DNA of 64,000 nucleotides, taken from NCBI GenBank assembly GCA_023248635.1, contig JAHFED010000028.1, forward strand, positions 1 through 64,000, given 5' to 3'. A program made the position numbers and the translations under genes. This document shows, one piece after another, positions 31,030 through 40,128 of this stretch. Position 1 is the stretch's first letter, and every line of letters starts with the position of its first letter. Source of the stretch: Myxococcales bacterium (lineage in GTDB: Bacteria > Myxococcota > UBA727 > VGSZ01). The notes below the pieces were generated by a model. It did not search any database. It saw nothing but the letters and a program-made list of their open reading frames with translations, and was not told where the DNA came from.

Positions 31030-32655
31030 GTGGTCAGCAGCGTGAAAAACGATTCCCCGGCCATCCAACGCACCGATGCCCCGGCGGCCGCTGAGCCCGT
31101 CGCCCCCGCCCATGCTCCCGAGCAAAAACCCAGTGCGCCCGACGTCGACCCCGCCGCGCCCGCTGTGAACATGGTCGACCCAGAGCTGCAGCGGAACTCC
31201 CGCGTCGTCGCCAACGCCGCCGACGAAGCCGCCCGCGCGCGCGTGTTGCAAAATGTGCCGGGTTCCAACCGTGCGGCGGCGCCGGTCGCCCCCACCCAGG
31301 CGCTGGCTGCGACGGGTCCCGATACGGCTCCCTCGTTCCAGCGCGCGGCCGCCGGCAGCTACATCCGCGAAGGCCAGCAAGGCGCCAGCGTCGTCGAGTT
31401 GAAGAACCTGTTGCGTGGCCAGGGCGTTCAAGTCGACAGCAGCCCCCGCTTCACCGCTGAGACGACGGCGGCCGTGCGGGAATTCCAGCGCACCCACAAC
31501 TGTAAGGTCGACGGCGTCGTCGGGCCCGAAACGCTGGGGGCGCTCGGCCAGCACTTTGGCGGCGCCGGTCCTGCGCGAACGACGACCGCGCCGCGCTCTC
31601 CTGCCCCCAACGGCGCAGCGCCTGCTCCCAACGGCGCAGCGCCTGCTCCCAACGGCGCAGCGCCTGCTCCCAACGGCGCAGCGCCTGCTCCCAACGGCGC
31701 AGCGCCTGCTCCCAACGGCGCAGCGCCTGCTCTCAACGGCGCAGCGCCTGCTCCCAACGGCGCAGCGCCTGCTCCCAACGGCGCAGCGCCTGCTCCCAAC
31801 GGCGCTGCCTCGGCCCCGGCCCCCAATGGGGCAGAGCCCGCCGCACCTGCCGCGCCGACGGGCACCGCACCTCAGACGGCAGCGTCGTCGACGACGTTGA
31901 ACCTGCCCCCGCGACCCGCCGGCGCTCTGACGGGCAGCCAATTCATCGCGGCGACGCAGCACATGAACCGCGCCCAGCGTGAAGAGTTCATCCAGCAACA
32001 GGTGCTGGCCGGCAACGTGCCCGAGAGCTCACGGCAAATGCGCGACGTCCAAGTGACGTCGAGGGACGCCGGCGGTCAGACCCACAACGGCACCCTGCAC
32101 GTGATGCCCGACTACATCTCGGTGGGCAGCAACGAGGACTCGATCCGCGTGCCCATGAGCCCCATCACTGCCCAACACATCGCCGACGCCACCGGCACCA
32201 ACCTGCCGACCCGCAAAATCGTCAATGACGTCTACGCCCAGGCCGACATCAGGCTCAGGCCTCAACCGCTCCCGGCGGGCCCCCAAATGATGTCGAGCGA
32301 CTATTACGCGCGGCACGACGCGATGGTGGACCAGCAGCGCGGCACCGCGAACCCCGGGGTGCTGGTGGCCGGCCAAAAGAAAGACGTCGTCGTCACCAAC
32401 CGATTGGATGAGCCCGGGCGCGGGGGCCGGGTCGCGATCTACGGATGGCACCAGGAAAATGGCAGGCCCATCCAAGGGCTGTCGACGGTGCACGAGAACA
32501 CCTACGCCGACTACAGCCACGGCACGCGCTTGATCGGCGCCACCATGACCGTCGACGGTCGCGACGTACCCGTCTCCCAGGTCATGCGGGATCCAAACCT
32601 GGCAGGCCTGGTCAGCGACGAAGGGGTCATTCGAGATCACCGCGCCGTGCGCTGA
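31030..32655 (+). CDS. Peptidoglycan-binding protein with APAPNGA repeats
   Basis: The protein has 541 residues. GTG start at 31030 is preceded by GGGAGGTCTCC; upstream codons lie in a repeat region. The first 115 residues are Ala/Pro/Val-rich and unstructured, with no signal peptide. A PG_binding_1 domain follows (about 115-180: GQQGASVVELKNLLRGQGVQ and RTHNCKVDGVVGPETLGAL). Then come about ten heptads of APAPNGA. The C-terminal 230 residues form a compact domain with MNRAQREEFIQQQVLAGNVP, ALKYGWH-like VAIYGWHQENGRPIQGLSTV and NTYADYSHGTRLIGATMTVD. It resembles a C-terminal domain found on secreted wall-associated proteins, but I cannot name it. Like the protein at 508-1500, it joins wall-targeting parts to a Sec-less N-terminus. 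The gene converges on lhr with a 5-bp gap. Confidence 0.8.
   Translation: MVSSVKNDSPAIQRTDAPAAAEPVAPAHAPEQKPSAPDVDPAAPAVNMVDPELQRNSRVVANAADEAARARVLQNVPGSNRAAAPVAPTQALAATGPDTAPSFQRAAAGSYIREGQQGASVVELKNLLRGQGVQVDSSPRFTAETTAAVREFQRTHNCKVDGVVGPETLGALGQHFGGAGPARTTTAPRSPAPNGAAPAPNGAAPAPNGAAPAPNGAAPAPNGAAPAPNGAAPALNGAAPAPNGAAPAPNGAAPAPNGAASAPAPNGAEPAAPAAPTGTAPQTAASSTTLNLPPRPAGALTGSQFIAATQHMNRAQREEFIQQQVLAGNVPESSRQMRDVQVTSRDAGGQTHNGTLHVMPDYISVGSNEDSIRVPMSPITAQHIADATGTNLPTRKIVNDVYAQADIRLRPQPLPAGPQMMSSDYYARHDAMVDQQRGTANPGVLVAGQKKDVVVTNRLDEPGRGGRVAIYGWHQENGRPIQGLSTVHENTYADYSHGTRLIGATMTVDGRDVPVSQVMRDPNLAGLVSDEGVIRDHRAVR
31600..31806. repeat. 21-bp coding tandem repeat
   Basis: About ten units of GCGCCTGCTCCCAACGGCGCA encode APAPNGA heptads in the peptidoglycan-binding protein. 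One unit has a single change giving Leu for Pro. The near-perfect DNA identity points to recent slippage expansion, so repeat number probably varies between strains. Confidence 0.92.
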
Positions 32656-32660
32656 GCAGC

Positions 32661-35600
32661 TCAGTGCGCGAGCGACGGCGAGGCCAGGCCGCGGCGCGGC
32701 TTGCGCCTCAACATCGCGCTCACTTCGGAAACTTCCGAATTCAACGAATCATCGAGCAAGCGCGTGCCTTTGTGATCGAAGACGGCGACCACGACGCCGT
32801 CTTCGAAGAGCAAGCGGTGCCCAACGAGCGCGGGGGTGCGGGCGCCGGGCAGGATCACGCCGGTGAGGTTCAGGGGATCGGCCGCCGACAAGACCACCCG
32901 CTCATGGGATTTCTCTCGACGGCGCATGGCCCGCAATGCCGACACTGCTTCGGGCAGAGCGAACTGCTCGCCGGAGAAGCCGTTGACGAAGCGGCCGCCG
33001 CGCACCTCGCCACGGACCTCCATGCGGCGCAGCGCCAAGAGCAGATCGCGCCAAGGCGGGGCCACGGGATCCCGCTCGACCAGGCGGCGAAAGACCACGC
33101 CATTGCGGCGCAAGAAGAGGCGCGCGAGATGCTCGGCCCGCAGCTCGTCGCTCATCGTTGCTAGGGCGGCGACGAGGCTGAAGCGGCCGGCGACGTCGAA
33201 GCCGGCGCCGAAGGTGGGGCGGTTCTTTTGGGCGCGGCGCAGCCGCTCTTTTTCTTTGGCCGGACGCACCAGGGCCCGCACCGCGGCGAAGCCGTCGGCG
33301 ACGACGACGCCGAGGCCGGTCAGCTCTTGCAACGCAGCCTCGAGCTGGGTGGGCAGCAGGCGGGTCTCTCGTTGCAGGTCGCGAAAAAAGCTCGGGCCCC
33401 GCGCCGCCAGCACACCGCGCACCGCGGCCGCCATCGACGACAACGACGACGGCGCCTCTCCCCCGCTGCCTGCGGACGGACCGGGCCACCAGGTGGCGGT
33501 GTCTGCATCGACGAAGCACAGCGCGGTCTGGCGCACGAGGGTGCCGCTGCTGCTGCTCTTCACCCTTTCGCCGGGGCGACAGCGCCACAGCACTTCGCCC
33601 TGCAGGCACAGGGCATCGAGGTCGCCGAAGTCGAAGCCGGCGACGCGGGCGGGCAGGATCTCGCTCTCCCAGGCGGCGGCGGGAGCCCCTTGGCCTTCGA
33701 GGGTGGTGAGCACCGCGCGCAGTCCGTCGCGTCCACGGCGTTTGTCGCCGACGACGCCGTGGTGCTGGAAAAGGAAGCGCATGAAATCCTGGGCCGAGAT
33801 CGCATCGATCTCCTGGCGCAGCCGCTCGAGCATGCGTCGGCGCACCCGCGTGATCAGCCGGCGGGACCAAATGGTTGATTCTTCACTGTCGGAAATGACA
33901 AACTTACCTTCGAGGGCGGTGCCGTCGCGGACCAAGCGCTCGAGGGCTGCGCGGATCAACGATTCGTCGATTCCAAGATCTGAGAAGTGATCAACCAGCG
34001 CTCGCGGTCCTTTGACCTCGAGCCGGCCGCGCAGCACCTCGAGCAAGAGCTCGTGGGTGGGCTCCTCGAGCAGTGCCTTGCGGTCGGCGGCGACGACGAC
34101 GGCGCTTTTCTCGTGTGCCCGGCCCTTGTGAATCAGGGCGTCGACGAAGGCGGGCATGGCCAGTCCGCCGACGGACTTGAGCTCGTCCCGCCGGAGGGCA
34201 CCAAAGACGACGAGGGCGTCCCAGGCTTCGTCTTCGCTTTCGACGGTGGGGTGAACCTCGTCGAGCACGGCCTGGACTGCCAGGGGATCGAGGGCCACGG
34301 TTTCATCGTCGAGGGCGGAGCTCGCATGACCGCGGCCCATGATGGCCTGCACCCGACGCTCCTCGAGAGGCACGTCGTCGAGGAAGGCGTAGGGGCGAGC
34401 GGCCAACACCTCGTAGGCCAGCGGCGAGGGATCGATGCGCTCGACACAGGTCAACGCGATGGCGCCGGACTCGAGCCCCTTGAGCAGGGCGGTGAGGCCG
34501 TCGAGGTCCATGGCCTCGTGCAGGCAGTCGTCGATGGTCTGGCGCACCAAGACGTCGTCGGGCACCTCGCGGTCGCCGACGATGTTCTCGGCGCAGGCCG
34601 CCTGCTGGGGAAACAAGGCGACCAAGACGTCTTCGGCGGCGATGCGCAGCAGACCGGGGGGCACCCGTTTGCCGGCGCGGCTGCGCAAGACGGTGAGGGA
34701 GCGGGTGACGTTCCAGCGAAAGCGCGTGCCGAACATGGGCGCCTGCAAGATGGCCTGTACCAGCGTATCCCGCACAGTTTTTGAATTCACGAAATGAGGA
34801 ACGGTCGTCAACTCGACGCCACCGATGGCGCCGACGGACAAGAGGATGCTGTCGTTGGTGGCCGCGGCCTGCAGCTCGAAGTCGAAGCTGCGGCAGAATT
34901 TCTTGCGCAGCGAGAGCCCCCAGGCGCGGTTGATGCGGCTGCCGAAGGGCGAGTGAAAGACGATGTGGGTGCCGCCGAGGCCGTCCTCGAAGCGCTCGAC
35001 GACGACGCGGGCTTGGGTGGGGAGTGTTCCCAAAGCGGCGTGGGCAGCGCACAAATACTGGGCGAGCTGTTGGGCTGCGGCCCAAGGGACCTGGAAGCGC
35101 TCGACGAAGGCGGCGGCGACGTCGTTTTCGCTGGCTCCCACTTGCAACAGGGCGCAGGCCAGATCTTTGACGACGTCGGCGTGAGCCGAGAGCTCGATGC
35201 TGCGTCCGGGGGCTTCGCCCAACCAGAAGGGCAGGGTGGGCGGCTGGCCGCGGGCGTCGCTGACCCGCAAGACCCCACGTTCGACCCGTTGGATGCGCCA
35301 GGAGGTGGTGCCGAGCTGGAAGATGTCCCCGGGCACGCTTTCGATGGCGAAGTCCTCGTTCACGGTGCCGACGGCGAGGCCGCCGGGCTCTTCGATGACG
35401 GCGTAGTCCCCCATGTCGGGGATGGCCCCGCCCGAGGTCAACGCCGCCAGCCCCGCGCCTTTGCGCGGACGCAGCATGCCAGCCCCGCCGCGTTCGACGC
35501 TGGTGTCTTGGTAGAGCCAGGCGCCCCGGCGGCCACGGGAGGTTTGCACACCACCCGCTGCGAGCTTCACTACTTCTTCAATCTTTTGATCATCGAAGTC

Positions 35601-36938
35601 ACGGTAAGGCCAGGCGCGGCGCAGCACGGCTCCCAGCTCGCTCTGCCAGAGCCCATCATCTCCGGCGACAGCGACGGCGGCGATGACGTGCTGGCCGAGG
35701 ACGTCGGTGGCGCCCAGTGGGATCAGCAGCTGATCGAGGTCCCCGGTCTGCACGGCGTCGATGAGGGCGGTGGCCTCGACGAGCTCGTCGCGCGACAGGG
35801 GAAAAATACGGCCCTTGGGGATCAAGGACTTGTGGTGACCAGCGCGACCCACGCGCTGCAACAGCGCGGCGATGGTGCGGGTGGTGCCCATTTGGCAGAC
35901 CAGATCGACAGCGCCGACGTCGATGCCGAGCTCCAACGACGACGTCGCCACCAGCGCTCGCAGCTTGCCGCCTTTGAGCCTCTCTTCGGCCTCGAGCCTC
36001 TTTTCTCGCGCCATGGAGCCGTGGTGGGCGCAGACCAGACCAGTGCCGACGGGTCCTTCGCCCAGCTGCTCGTCGAGGCGGGCAGCGAGGCGCTCGGCCA
36101 TGCGCCGGGTGTTGACGAAGATCAGCGTGGTTTGGTGCTGCTCGACCAGGGCGGCCATGCGGCGCACGATCTCGGCGAAGACCTCGCCCGCCATCACGGC
36201 CTGCAGGGGGCTCTCGGGCATCTCGATGGCCAGATCGATGGTGCGGGCATGGCCGGCGTCGACGACGACGGCGGGGGCTTTGGCTCCCGTGACGAAGCGC
36301 GCCACTTTTTCGATGGGACGCTGGGTGGCCGACAAGCCGATGCGCTGCAGCCGGCGGCCCGTCGTCGCCGCACAGAGGGCATCGAGACGTTCGACGGAGA
36401 GAGCGAGGTGGGCCCCGCGGCGCACGCCGACGACGGCATGGATCTCGTCGAGGATCAGGGTGCGCGCGCTGCGCAGTACTTTTTGGCCGCCGGCTGATCC
36501 CAGCAAGACAAAGAGCGATTCCGGTGTCGTCACCAACACGTGCGGTGGCTTTTTCAGGGCGGCGGCGCGCTCTTTTGGCGGGGTGTCGCCGGTGCGCACG
36601 GCCACGCGGATGGCGCTGCTGCCGGGGTTGCGCTCGGCCACGCCCTGCAGGGGTAGCAGCAGGTTCTTGCCGATGTCGTTGGACAGGGCCTTGAGGGGCG
36701 AGACGTAGACGACGCGCACCTCGTCGCTAAGGGTGCCCGCCTCGGCCTCCTTCACCAGCCCATCGAGGGCCGCGAGGAAGGCCGCCAGCGTCTTGCCCGA
36801 ACCCGTGGGAGCAGCGACGACGACGTCTTTGCCGTCGAGGATCAGGGGCCAGGCCTCCTCTTGGGGCGGCGTCGGCTCACCGAGGGTCTCTCTGAACCAG
36901 GAAGACACCGCGGGCTGGAAGCGATCGAGCACGTGCAT
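32661..36938 (-). CDS. lhr: Lhr-type large DEAD/H-box helicase
   Basis: The protein has 1425 residues, the length expected for full Lhr. The N-terminal two RecA domains have the Q-motif region (PPQEEAWPLILDGKDVVVAA), Walker A APTGSGKT near 44, the DEIH box in LILDEIHAVVGVRRG near 164, SATQRP as motif III, and LVATSSLELGIDVGAVDLV and QRVGRAGH as motifs V and VI. The Lhr winged-helix and DEAD/H-associated domains follow (about 560-870, including ADVVKDLACALLQVG and HSPFGSRINRAWGLSLRKK). A long C-terminal part with winged-helix repeats contacts nucleic acid. The family unwinds RNA-DNA or DNA duplexes and acts in DNA repair. An FHA-domain gene lies directly upstream on the same strand. Confidence 0.96.
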   Translation of the reverse strand: MHVLDRFQPAVSSWFRETLGEPTPPQEEAWPLILDGKDVVVAAPTGSGKTLAAFLAALDGLVKEAEAGTLSDEVRVVYVSPLKALSNDIGKNLLLPLQGVAERNPGSSAIRVAVRTGDTPPKERAAALKKPPHVLVTTPESLFVLLGSAGGQKVLRSARTLILDEIHAVVGVRRGAHLALSVERLDALCAATTGRRLQRIGLSATQRPIEKVARFVTGAKAPAVVVDAGHARTIDLAIEMPESPLQAVMAGEVFAEIVRRMAALVEQHQTTLIFVNTRRMAERLAARLDEQLGEGPVGTGLVCAHHGSMAREKRLEAEERLKGGKLRALVATSSLELGIDVGAVDLVCQMGTTRTIAALLQRVGRAGHHKSLIPKGRIFPLSRDELVEATALIDAVQTGDLDQLLIPLGATDVLGQHVIAAVAVAGDDGLWQSELGAVLRRAWPYRDFDDQKIEEVVKLAAGGVQTSRGRRGAWLYQDTSVERGGAGMLRPRKGAGLAALTSGGAIPDMGDYAVIEEPGGLAVGTVNEDFAIESVPGDIFQLGTTSWRIQRVERGVLRVSDARGQPPTLPFWLGEAPGRSIELSAHADVVKDLACALLQVGASENDVAAAFVERFQVPWAAAQQLAQYLCAAHAALGTLPTQARVVVERFEDGLGGTHIVFHSPFGSRINRAWGLSLRKKFCRSFDFELQAAATNDSILLSVGAIGGVELTTVPHFVNSKTVRDTLVQAILQAPMFGTRFRWNVTRSLTVLRSRAGKRVPPGLLRIAAEDVLVALFPQQAACAENIVGDREVPDDVLVRQTIDDCLHEAMDLDGLTALLKGLESGAIALTCVERIDPSPLAYEVLAARPYAFLDDVPLEERRVQAIMGRGHASSALDDETVALDPLAVQAVLDEVHPTVESEDEAWDALVVFGALRRDELKSVGGLAMPAFVDALIHKGRAHEKSAVVVAADRKALLEEPTHELLLEVLRGRLEVKGPRALVDHFSDLGIDESLIRAALERLVRDGTALEGKFVISDSEESTIWSRRLITRVRRRMLERLRQEIDAISAQDFMRFLFQHHGVVGDKRRGRDGLRAVLTTLEGQGAPAAAWESEILPARVAGFDFGDLDALCLQGEVLWRCRPGERVKSSSSGTLVRQTALCFVDADTATWWPGPSAGSGGEAPSSLSSMAAAVRGVLAARGPSFFRDLQRETRLLPTQLEAALQELTGLGVVVADGFAAVRALVRPAKEKERLRRAQKNRPTFGAGFDVAGRFSLVAALATMSDELRAEHLARLFLRRNGVVFRRLVERDPVAPPWRDLLLALRRMEVRGEVRGGRFVNGFSGEQFALPEAVSALRAMRRREKSHERVVLSAADPLNLTGVILPGARTPALVGHRLLFEDGVVVAVFDHKGTRLLDDSLNSEVSEVSAMLRRKPRRGLASPSLAH

Positions 36939-37011
36939 GGGTGAACCCTAGCGGTTCACTTGGCCCGCCGAGGGCAGAGCAATAGGCTGGTCAACGCGCG
37001 TGCGCTCATCA

Positions 37012-37452
37012 TCACTCGTTGCGCAAGCTCAAACGGGTCTCGCCCACCCGCACCAGGTCGCCGTCGACGAGGGTGCTCTCGAGCACGCGATCGCCATTGA
37101 CCCAGGTGCCGTTTTTGGAAGCGACGTCGACGATGGAGAGGCCGGCGTCGTCGCAAAAGACGATGGCGTGGGTCTGGGAGACGGCGTCGTCGACGAGGTC
37201 GATGTCGGCGTCGCGCTCGAAATCGGCCACGGCCCCCCGGGCGCCGTAGAGCCCGGGCGTGGCCCGCCGGGTGAGATGCTGGGCCATCTTGTCGTGGTCT
37301 TCGTCCTCGAGCTGCCGCTCGGCGCTGCGGGCCACGGCCAAGGTGCCGGTCACCACGCCCTCCTGCCGACCGATGACGCGAAAGGACCCCGCGCTCAGGG
37401 CGGCGCGCCGGCCCTGATCTGCTCCCTCCACCACCACCAGCACCCAACCCAT
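37012..37452 (-). CDS. FHA-domain protein
   Basis: The protein has 146 residues from ATG at 37452. The N-terminal half (VLVVVEGADQGRRAALSAGS, then FRVIGR) already has the FHA-like start, but the GR is followed by an unusually long charged insert (QLEDEDHDKMAQHLTRRATPG). The second half has the conserved block DDAVSQTHAIVFCDD, then SKNGTWVNGDRVLESTLVDGD. S-x-x-H and NG(T)xxNG are the phosphothreonine-binding signature. It binds phosphorylated partners, presumably made by the many Ser/Thr kinases of such genomes. It is divergent from the NUDIX gene (54 bp between start codons) and lies 74 bp before lhr on the same strand. Confidence 0.88.
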   Translation of the reverse strand: MGWVLVVVEGADQGRRAALSAGSFRVIGRQEGVVTGTLAVARSAERQLEDEDHDKMAQHLTRRATPGLYGARGAVADFERDADIDLVDDAVSQTHAIVFCDDAGLSIVDVASKNGTWVNGDRVLESTLVDGDLVRVGETRLSLRNE

Positions 37453-37506
37453 CAGCCGACGACAACACGGGTTGGCAGGCCGCTGCAACTCGCCGATGTT
37501 GCCGTG

Positions 37507-38304
37507 ATGAGCGAACACCAAGGCCCCGCACCCGCCTTTCCCGCCGCCACCGTCGTCGTCGCTCGGGTCCTCCCCAAAGATCAGGGTGCCTTCGAGGTGT
37601 TCTTGGTCAAGCGCCACGGCAAGAGCGGATTCATGGCTGGGGCCCATGTGTTCCCGGGCGGCCGCGTCGACGACGACGACGCCTCCTTCGACGCCGACCG
37701 CTTCGCCTGCGCCGCCATCCGAGAGACCTTCGAAGAAACCGGCGTCCTGCTCGCGCGCCACGAGTCCGGGCTGAGCATGAGCGCCCGGGCTCCCCGCGAC
37801 GCCGTCACCGCTCGCATCGCTGCCGGCGAGCCCTTCGCCCATGCTCTCAAGGCCAGCGGGCTGGTCCCCGACGTCGAAGCCCTGGTCGCCATCGGCTGGT
37901 GGATCACGCCCGAGCTCGAGCCCCGCCGCTTCGACACCCGCTTCTTCTTCGCCCTGGTGCCCCCGCTGCAGCGCCACGATGCTGCGCCCGACATGCAGGA
38001 GGTCACCGAGGGCGCCTGGTTCACGCCCCAACGGGCCCTCGACGCCGCCGCCGCCGGCAAGATCGCGCTCGCGCCGCCGACGCTGGTCACCCTCGAAGAG
38101 CTGGCCCCGCTCTCGACCGCCGGGGTCGCCCGTCATCCCTGGCCCCGCCGGGCCGTGCGCCCAGTGATCACCCAAAACGAAGAAGGCGCCCTGGTGCTGG
38201 CCCTGCCGGGGGATCCCCTCCACGAGGTCAAAGAGGCCTGTTGGCCCCACCGCACCCGCATGGTGGCCATCGACGGCGGCCGCTTCATCTCTGCTCGGGC
38301 CTGA
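37507..38304 (+). CDS. NUDIX hydrolase (COG0494, NUDT19-like)
   Basis: The protein has 265 residues. The NUDIX fold begins with ATVVVARVLPKDQGAFEVFL, then FMAGAHVFPGGRVDDDDASF. The NUDIX box helix reads AAIRETFEETGVLLA, with the REx2EExG core intact. The spacing from the GG to the RE is longer than in the standard 23-residue box, as in NUDT19-type or CoA-diphosphatase-related members. A WFTPQRAL block downstream is also typical. It would hydrolyse a nucleoside diphosphate linked to another moiety; the substrate is not determined. ATG at 37507 was chosen because it begins just before the first core strand and shares the divergent promoter region with the FHA gene. Confidence 0.88.
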   Translation: MSEHQGPAPAFPAATVVVARVLPKDQGAFEVFLVKRHGKSGFMAGAHVFPGGRVDDDDASFDADRFACAAIRETFEETGVLLARHESGLSMSARAPRDAVTARIAAGEPFAHALKASGLVPDVEALVAIGWWITPELEPRRFDTRFFFALVPPLQRHDAAPDMQEVTEGAWFTPQRALDAAAAGKIALAPPTLVTLEELAPLSTAGVARHPWPRRAVRPVITQNEEGALVLALPGDPLHEVKEACWPHRTRMVAIDGGRFISARA

Positions 38305-38449
38305 GAACCACGGGTGCTGGGGCTGCGGGCCGGCGTGTTGGAGCCAGGTCACATGAGGCTCGACGGCAGCCTTGCGCCAGGGCTGCAGCTGTCGTATCGG
38401 CGCGCCGTTTCACTGTGCGGGTGCTGCGCCCGCCTCAGGGAGTGGTTCG

Positions 38450-39223
38450 ATGTCAGAATTCCAGATCCCCAGGCTGGGCGGTCGGTGGTTGATCGCCGTC
38501 GCCATGGCCACAGCCGCTCTGCCTGCCGCTGCTGAGCTGGCCCCCGAAGAGCCCTACCAAGACCTGCCCATCCTCACGTGGCAGCAAGAGGCGGAGCTGC
38601 ATTCGACGGTGCGCCAGGTGTTGATGAACGCCTACCTGCCCTTCTTGGCCCGGCCGACGGACTACCGCGGCGTGCACAACGACTCCATTCCCAACCAGGT
38701 CGGGGACTGGGCCTGGCAGCGGGACGACGTCAAAGCCCAGCTGCGTGGGCGCCAAGACGACGTCGACGCCAAACGCCGCGGTCATGGGGCTCTGCCCGAT
38801 GCCGAGATCAACGCCCTCATTGGCAAAAAGCAGGCTTTTCGCCCCGAGCAGCTGGAGCGCTTGCTGACCGGCAGCCCGCGCTTCAACGACATCATCGTGA
38901 AGGTGAACCGCGTGCAGCCCCTGGGTCCCACCGCAGGCGGCGAGGCCTATCGCGTCGACTTCGAGGTCAAGACCCTCGCCGGCAACCTGTCGGAAAACAC
39001 CACCTTCGAGCGCATCGACGTCGTCAGCGAGGCCGGACGCTGGGTGCTGCCCACCAACATCATCCTCGACGTCGCCCCTCTGGCCCGCGCCACCGCCCAG
39101 GCCACCGCGGGGGGCGGCTTCAATCCCATCGCGCTGGCCCAGAGCAGCATCGAAGTGGTCCTCAAGACCGTGCGCGACATCTCCCCAATTGCGATCCCCA
39201 AGATCCCGATCCTCGAGCCCTGA
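38450..39223 (+). CDS. Exported hypothetical protein
   Basis: The protein has 257 residues. The N-terminal segment WLIAVAMATAALPAAAEL is a signal peptide after a short polar start (SEFQIPRLGGR). The mature protein is mixed: an N-terminal helix (QQEAELHSTVRQVLMNAYLP), a charged middle (RGRQDDVDAKRRGHGALPDA), a beta part (YRVDFEVKTLAGNLSENTTF) and a Pro-rich end. No family is recognised. CAGGGAG lies 7 bases upstream of the ATG. The next gene, 69 bp downstream on the same strand, encodes a lipoprotein, and the two may form one periplasmic/outer-membrane pair. Confidence 0.7.
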   Translation: MSEFQIPRLGGRWLIAVAMATAALPAAAELAPEEPYQDLPILTWQQEAELHSTVRQVLMNAYLPFLARPTDYRGVHNDSIPNQVGDWAWQRDDVKAQLRGRQDDVDAKRRGHGALPDAEINALIGKKQAFRPEQLERLLTGSPRFNDIIVKVNRVQPLGPTAGGEAYRVDFEVKTLAGNLSENTTFERIDVVSEAGRWVLPTNIILDVAPLARATAQATAGGGFNPIALAQSSIEVVLKTVRDISPIAIPKIPILEP

Positions 39224-39292
39224 CGCGCGCGCCGTCGCCGCCATCTCGTCAATTCACTGCTGTAAATTCATTGAATGTAGAAGGAAGATACC

Positions 39293-40012
39293 ATGCAAAA
39301 GATCGCCGTCTCCGCGCTCGTTTTGACCCTCGCGCTCACCAGCGGTTGCTCGCTGCTGGGCAGCCTCCCCGTCGTCGGTCCCCTCTTGGGTGGTGGAGGG
39401 GAGCCTGGTCTGGCCGGGGAGGAGCAGACCATGCTCTACGCCCGCGGTCTGCGCGAAGTGATGCCCGACCCCCTCAAGGAGCTGAAGATCGCCCAGAACG
39501 AGCGCGTCTGGGTGATCAACAAAAACGGTGGCACAAACACCGATCGTCCCATCGACGCCGTCACCTACGACGCCATCGTCGATGTGCTGCGCTCCGCCGG
39601 CATCTCTGAGGCCGTGGCCCGTGACGACGACATGCTGCGCTCGCTCTATGTCGAGTACACCGAATCCGGCAAGCTCGCGGCCCGCGCCGACAGCCTCGCC
39701 CGCGACGGCAAGATCCAGCCCGCCGACGTCCTCCTCGCCTACCGCGTGGTGCGTTTGAACCAGCGCAACCCTGGCTTCATCATCTTGGGCATCCGCTTCG
39801 TCGTCGCCGGCATCCTCGGCCTCTTCACCGACGCCCAGCCCAACATCAGCGACGGCCTGCGCATCGCCGTGCACCTCGACGTCATCGATGTGAAGACCGG
39901 CACCGTGCGCACCACCAGCATCGTCGAGCGCGTCGAGCCGCAGCCGAACTGGTTCGTGGCCGACTACCTTTTCGACGGCATCGGCGACGGTCGCGGCAAG
40001 AAATCGCGCTGA
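39293..40012 (+). CDS. Lipoprotein of unknown function (possible CsgG/FlgO-like)
   Basis: The protein has 239 residues. The signal peptide ends in the lipobox LTSGC, with Cys19. A Gly-rich segment (GPLLGGGGEPGLAG) follows, then a helix-sheet region (VWVINKNGGTNTDRPIDAVT through DVLLAYRVVRLNQRNPGFII) and SDGLRIAVHLDVIDVKTGTV, which reads like the strand pairs of CsgG/FlgO-type lipoproteins that sense or form outer-membrane pores. This similarity is by general pattern only. AGAAGGAAGATACC gives a strong ribosome binding site before the ATG. A good intrinsic terminator follows the gene. Confidence 0.75.
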   Translation: MQKIAVSALVLTLALTSGCSLLGSLPVVGPLLGGGGEPGLAGEEQTMLYARGLREVMPDPLKELKIAQNERVWVINKNGGTNTDRPIDAVTYDAIVDVLRSAGISEAVARDDDMLRSLYVEYTESGKLAARADSLARDGKIQPADVLLAYRVVRLNQRNPGFIILGIRFVVAGILGLFTDAQPNISDGLRIAVHLDVIDVKTGTVRTTSIVERVEPQPNWFVADYLFDGIGDGRGKKSR

Positions 40013-40034
40013 ACCGAGCGAATCACTTCACAAG

Positions 40035-40063
40035 AAAGCGGCCCAAAGGCCGCTTTTTTTTTT
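40035..40063 (+). terminator. Intrinsic terminator
   Basis: A 9-bp stem AAAGCGGCC/GGCCGCTTT with loop CAAA is followed by an uninterrupted run of Ts, 23 bp after the lipoprotein stop codon. Confidence 0.93.
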
Positions 40064-40128
40064 CCTGTGCGCGCGCCACCTCGGGCCTCGTCCCTTCCCT
40101 GGCCGCTGCGGTCGTGCTCCAGGTGCCC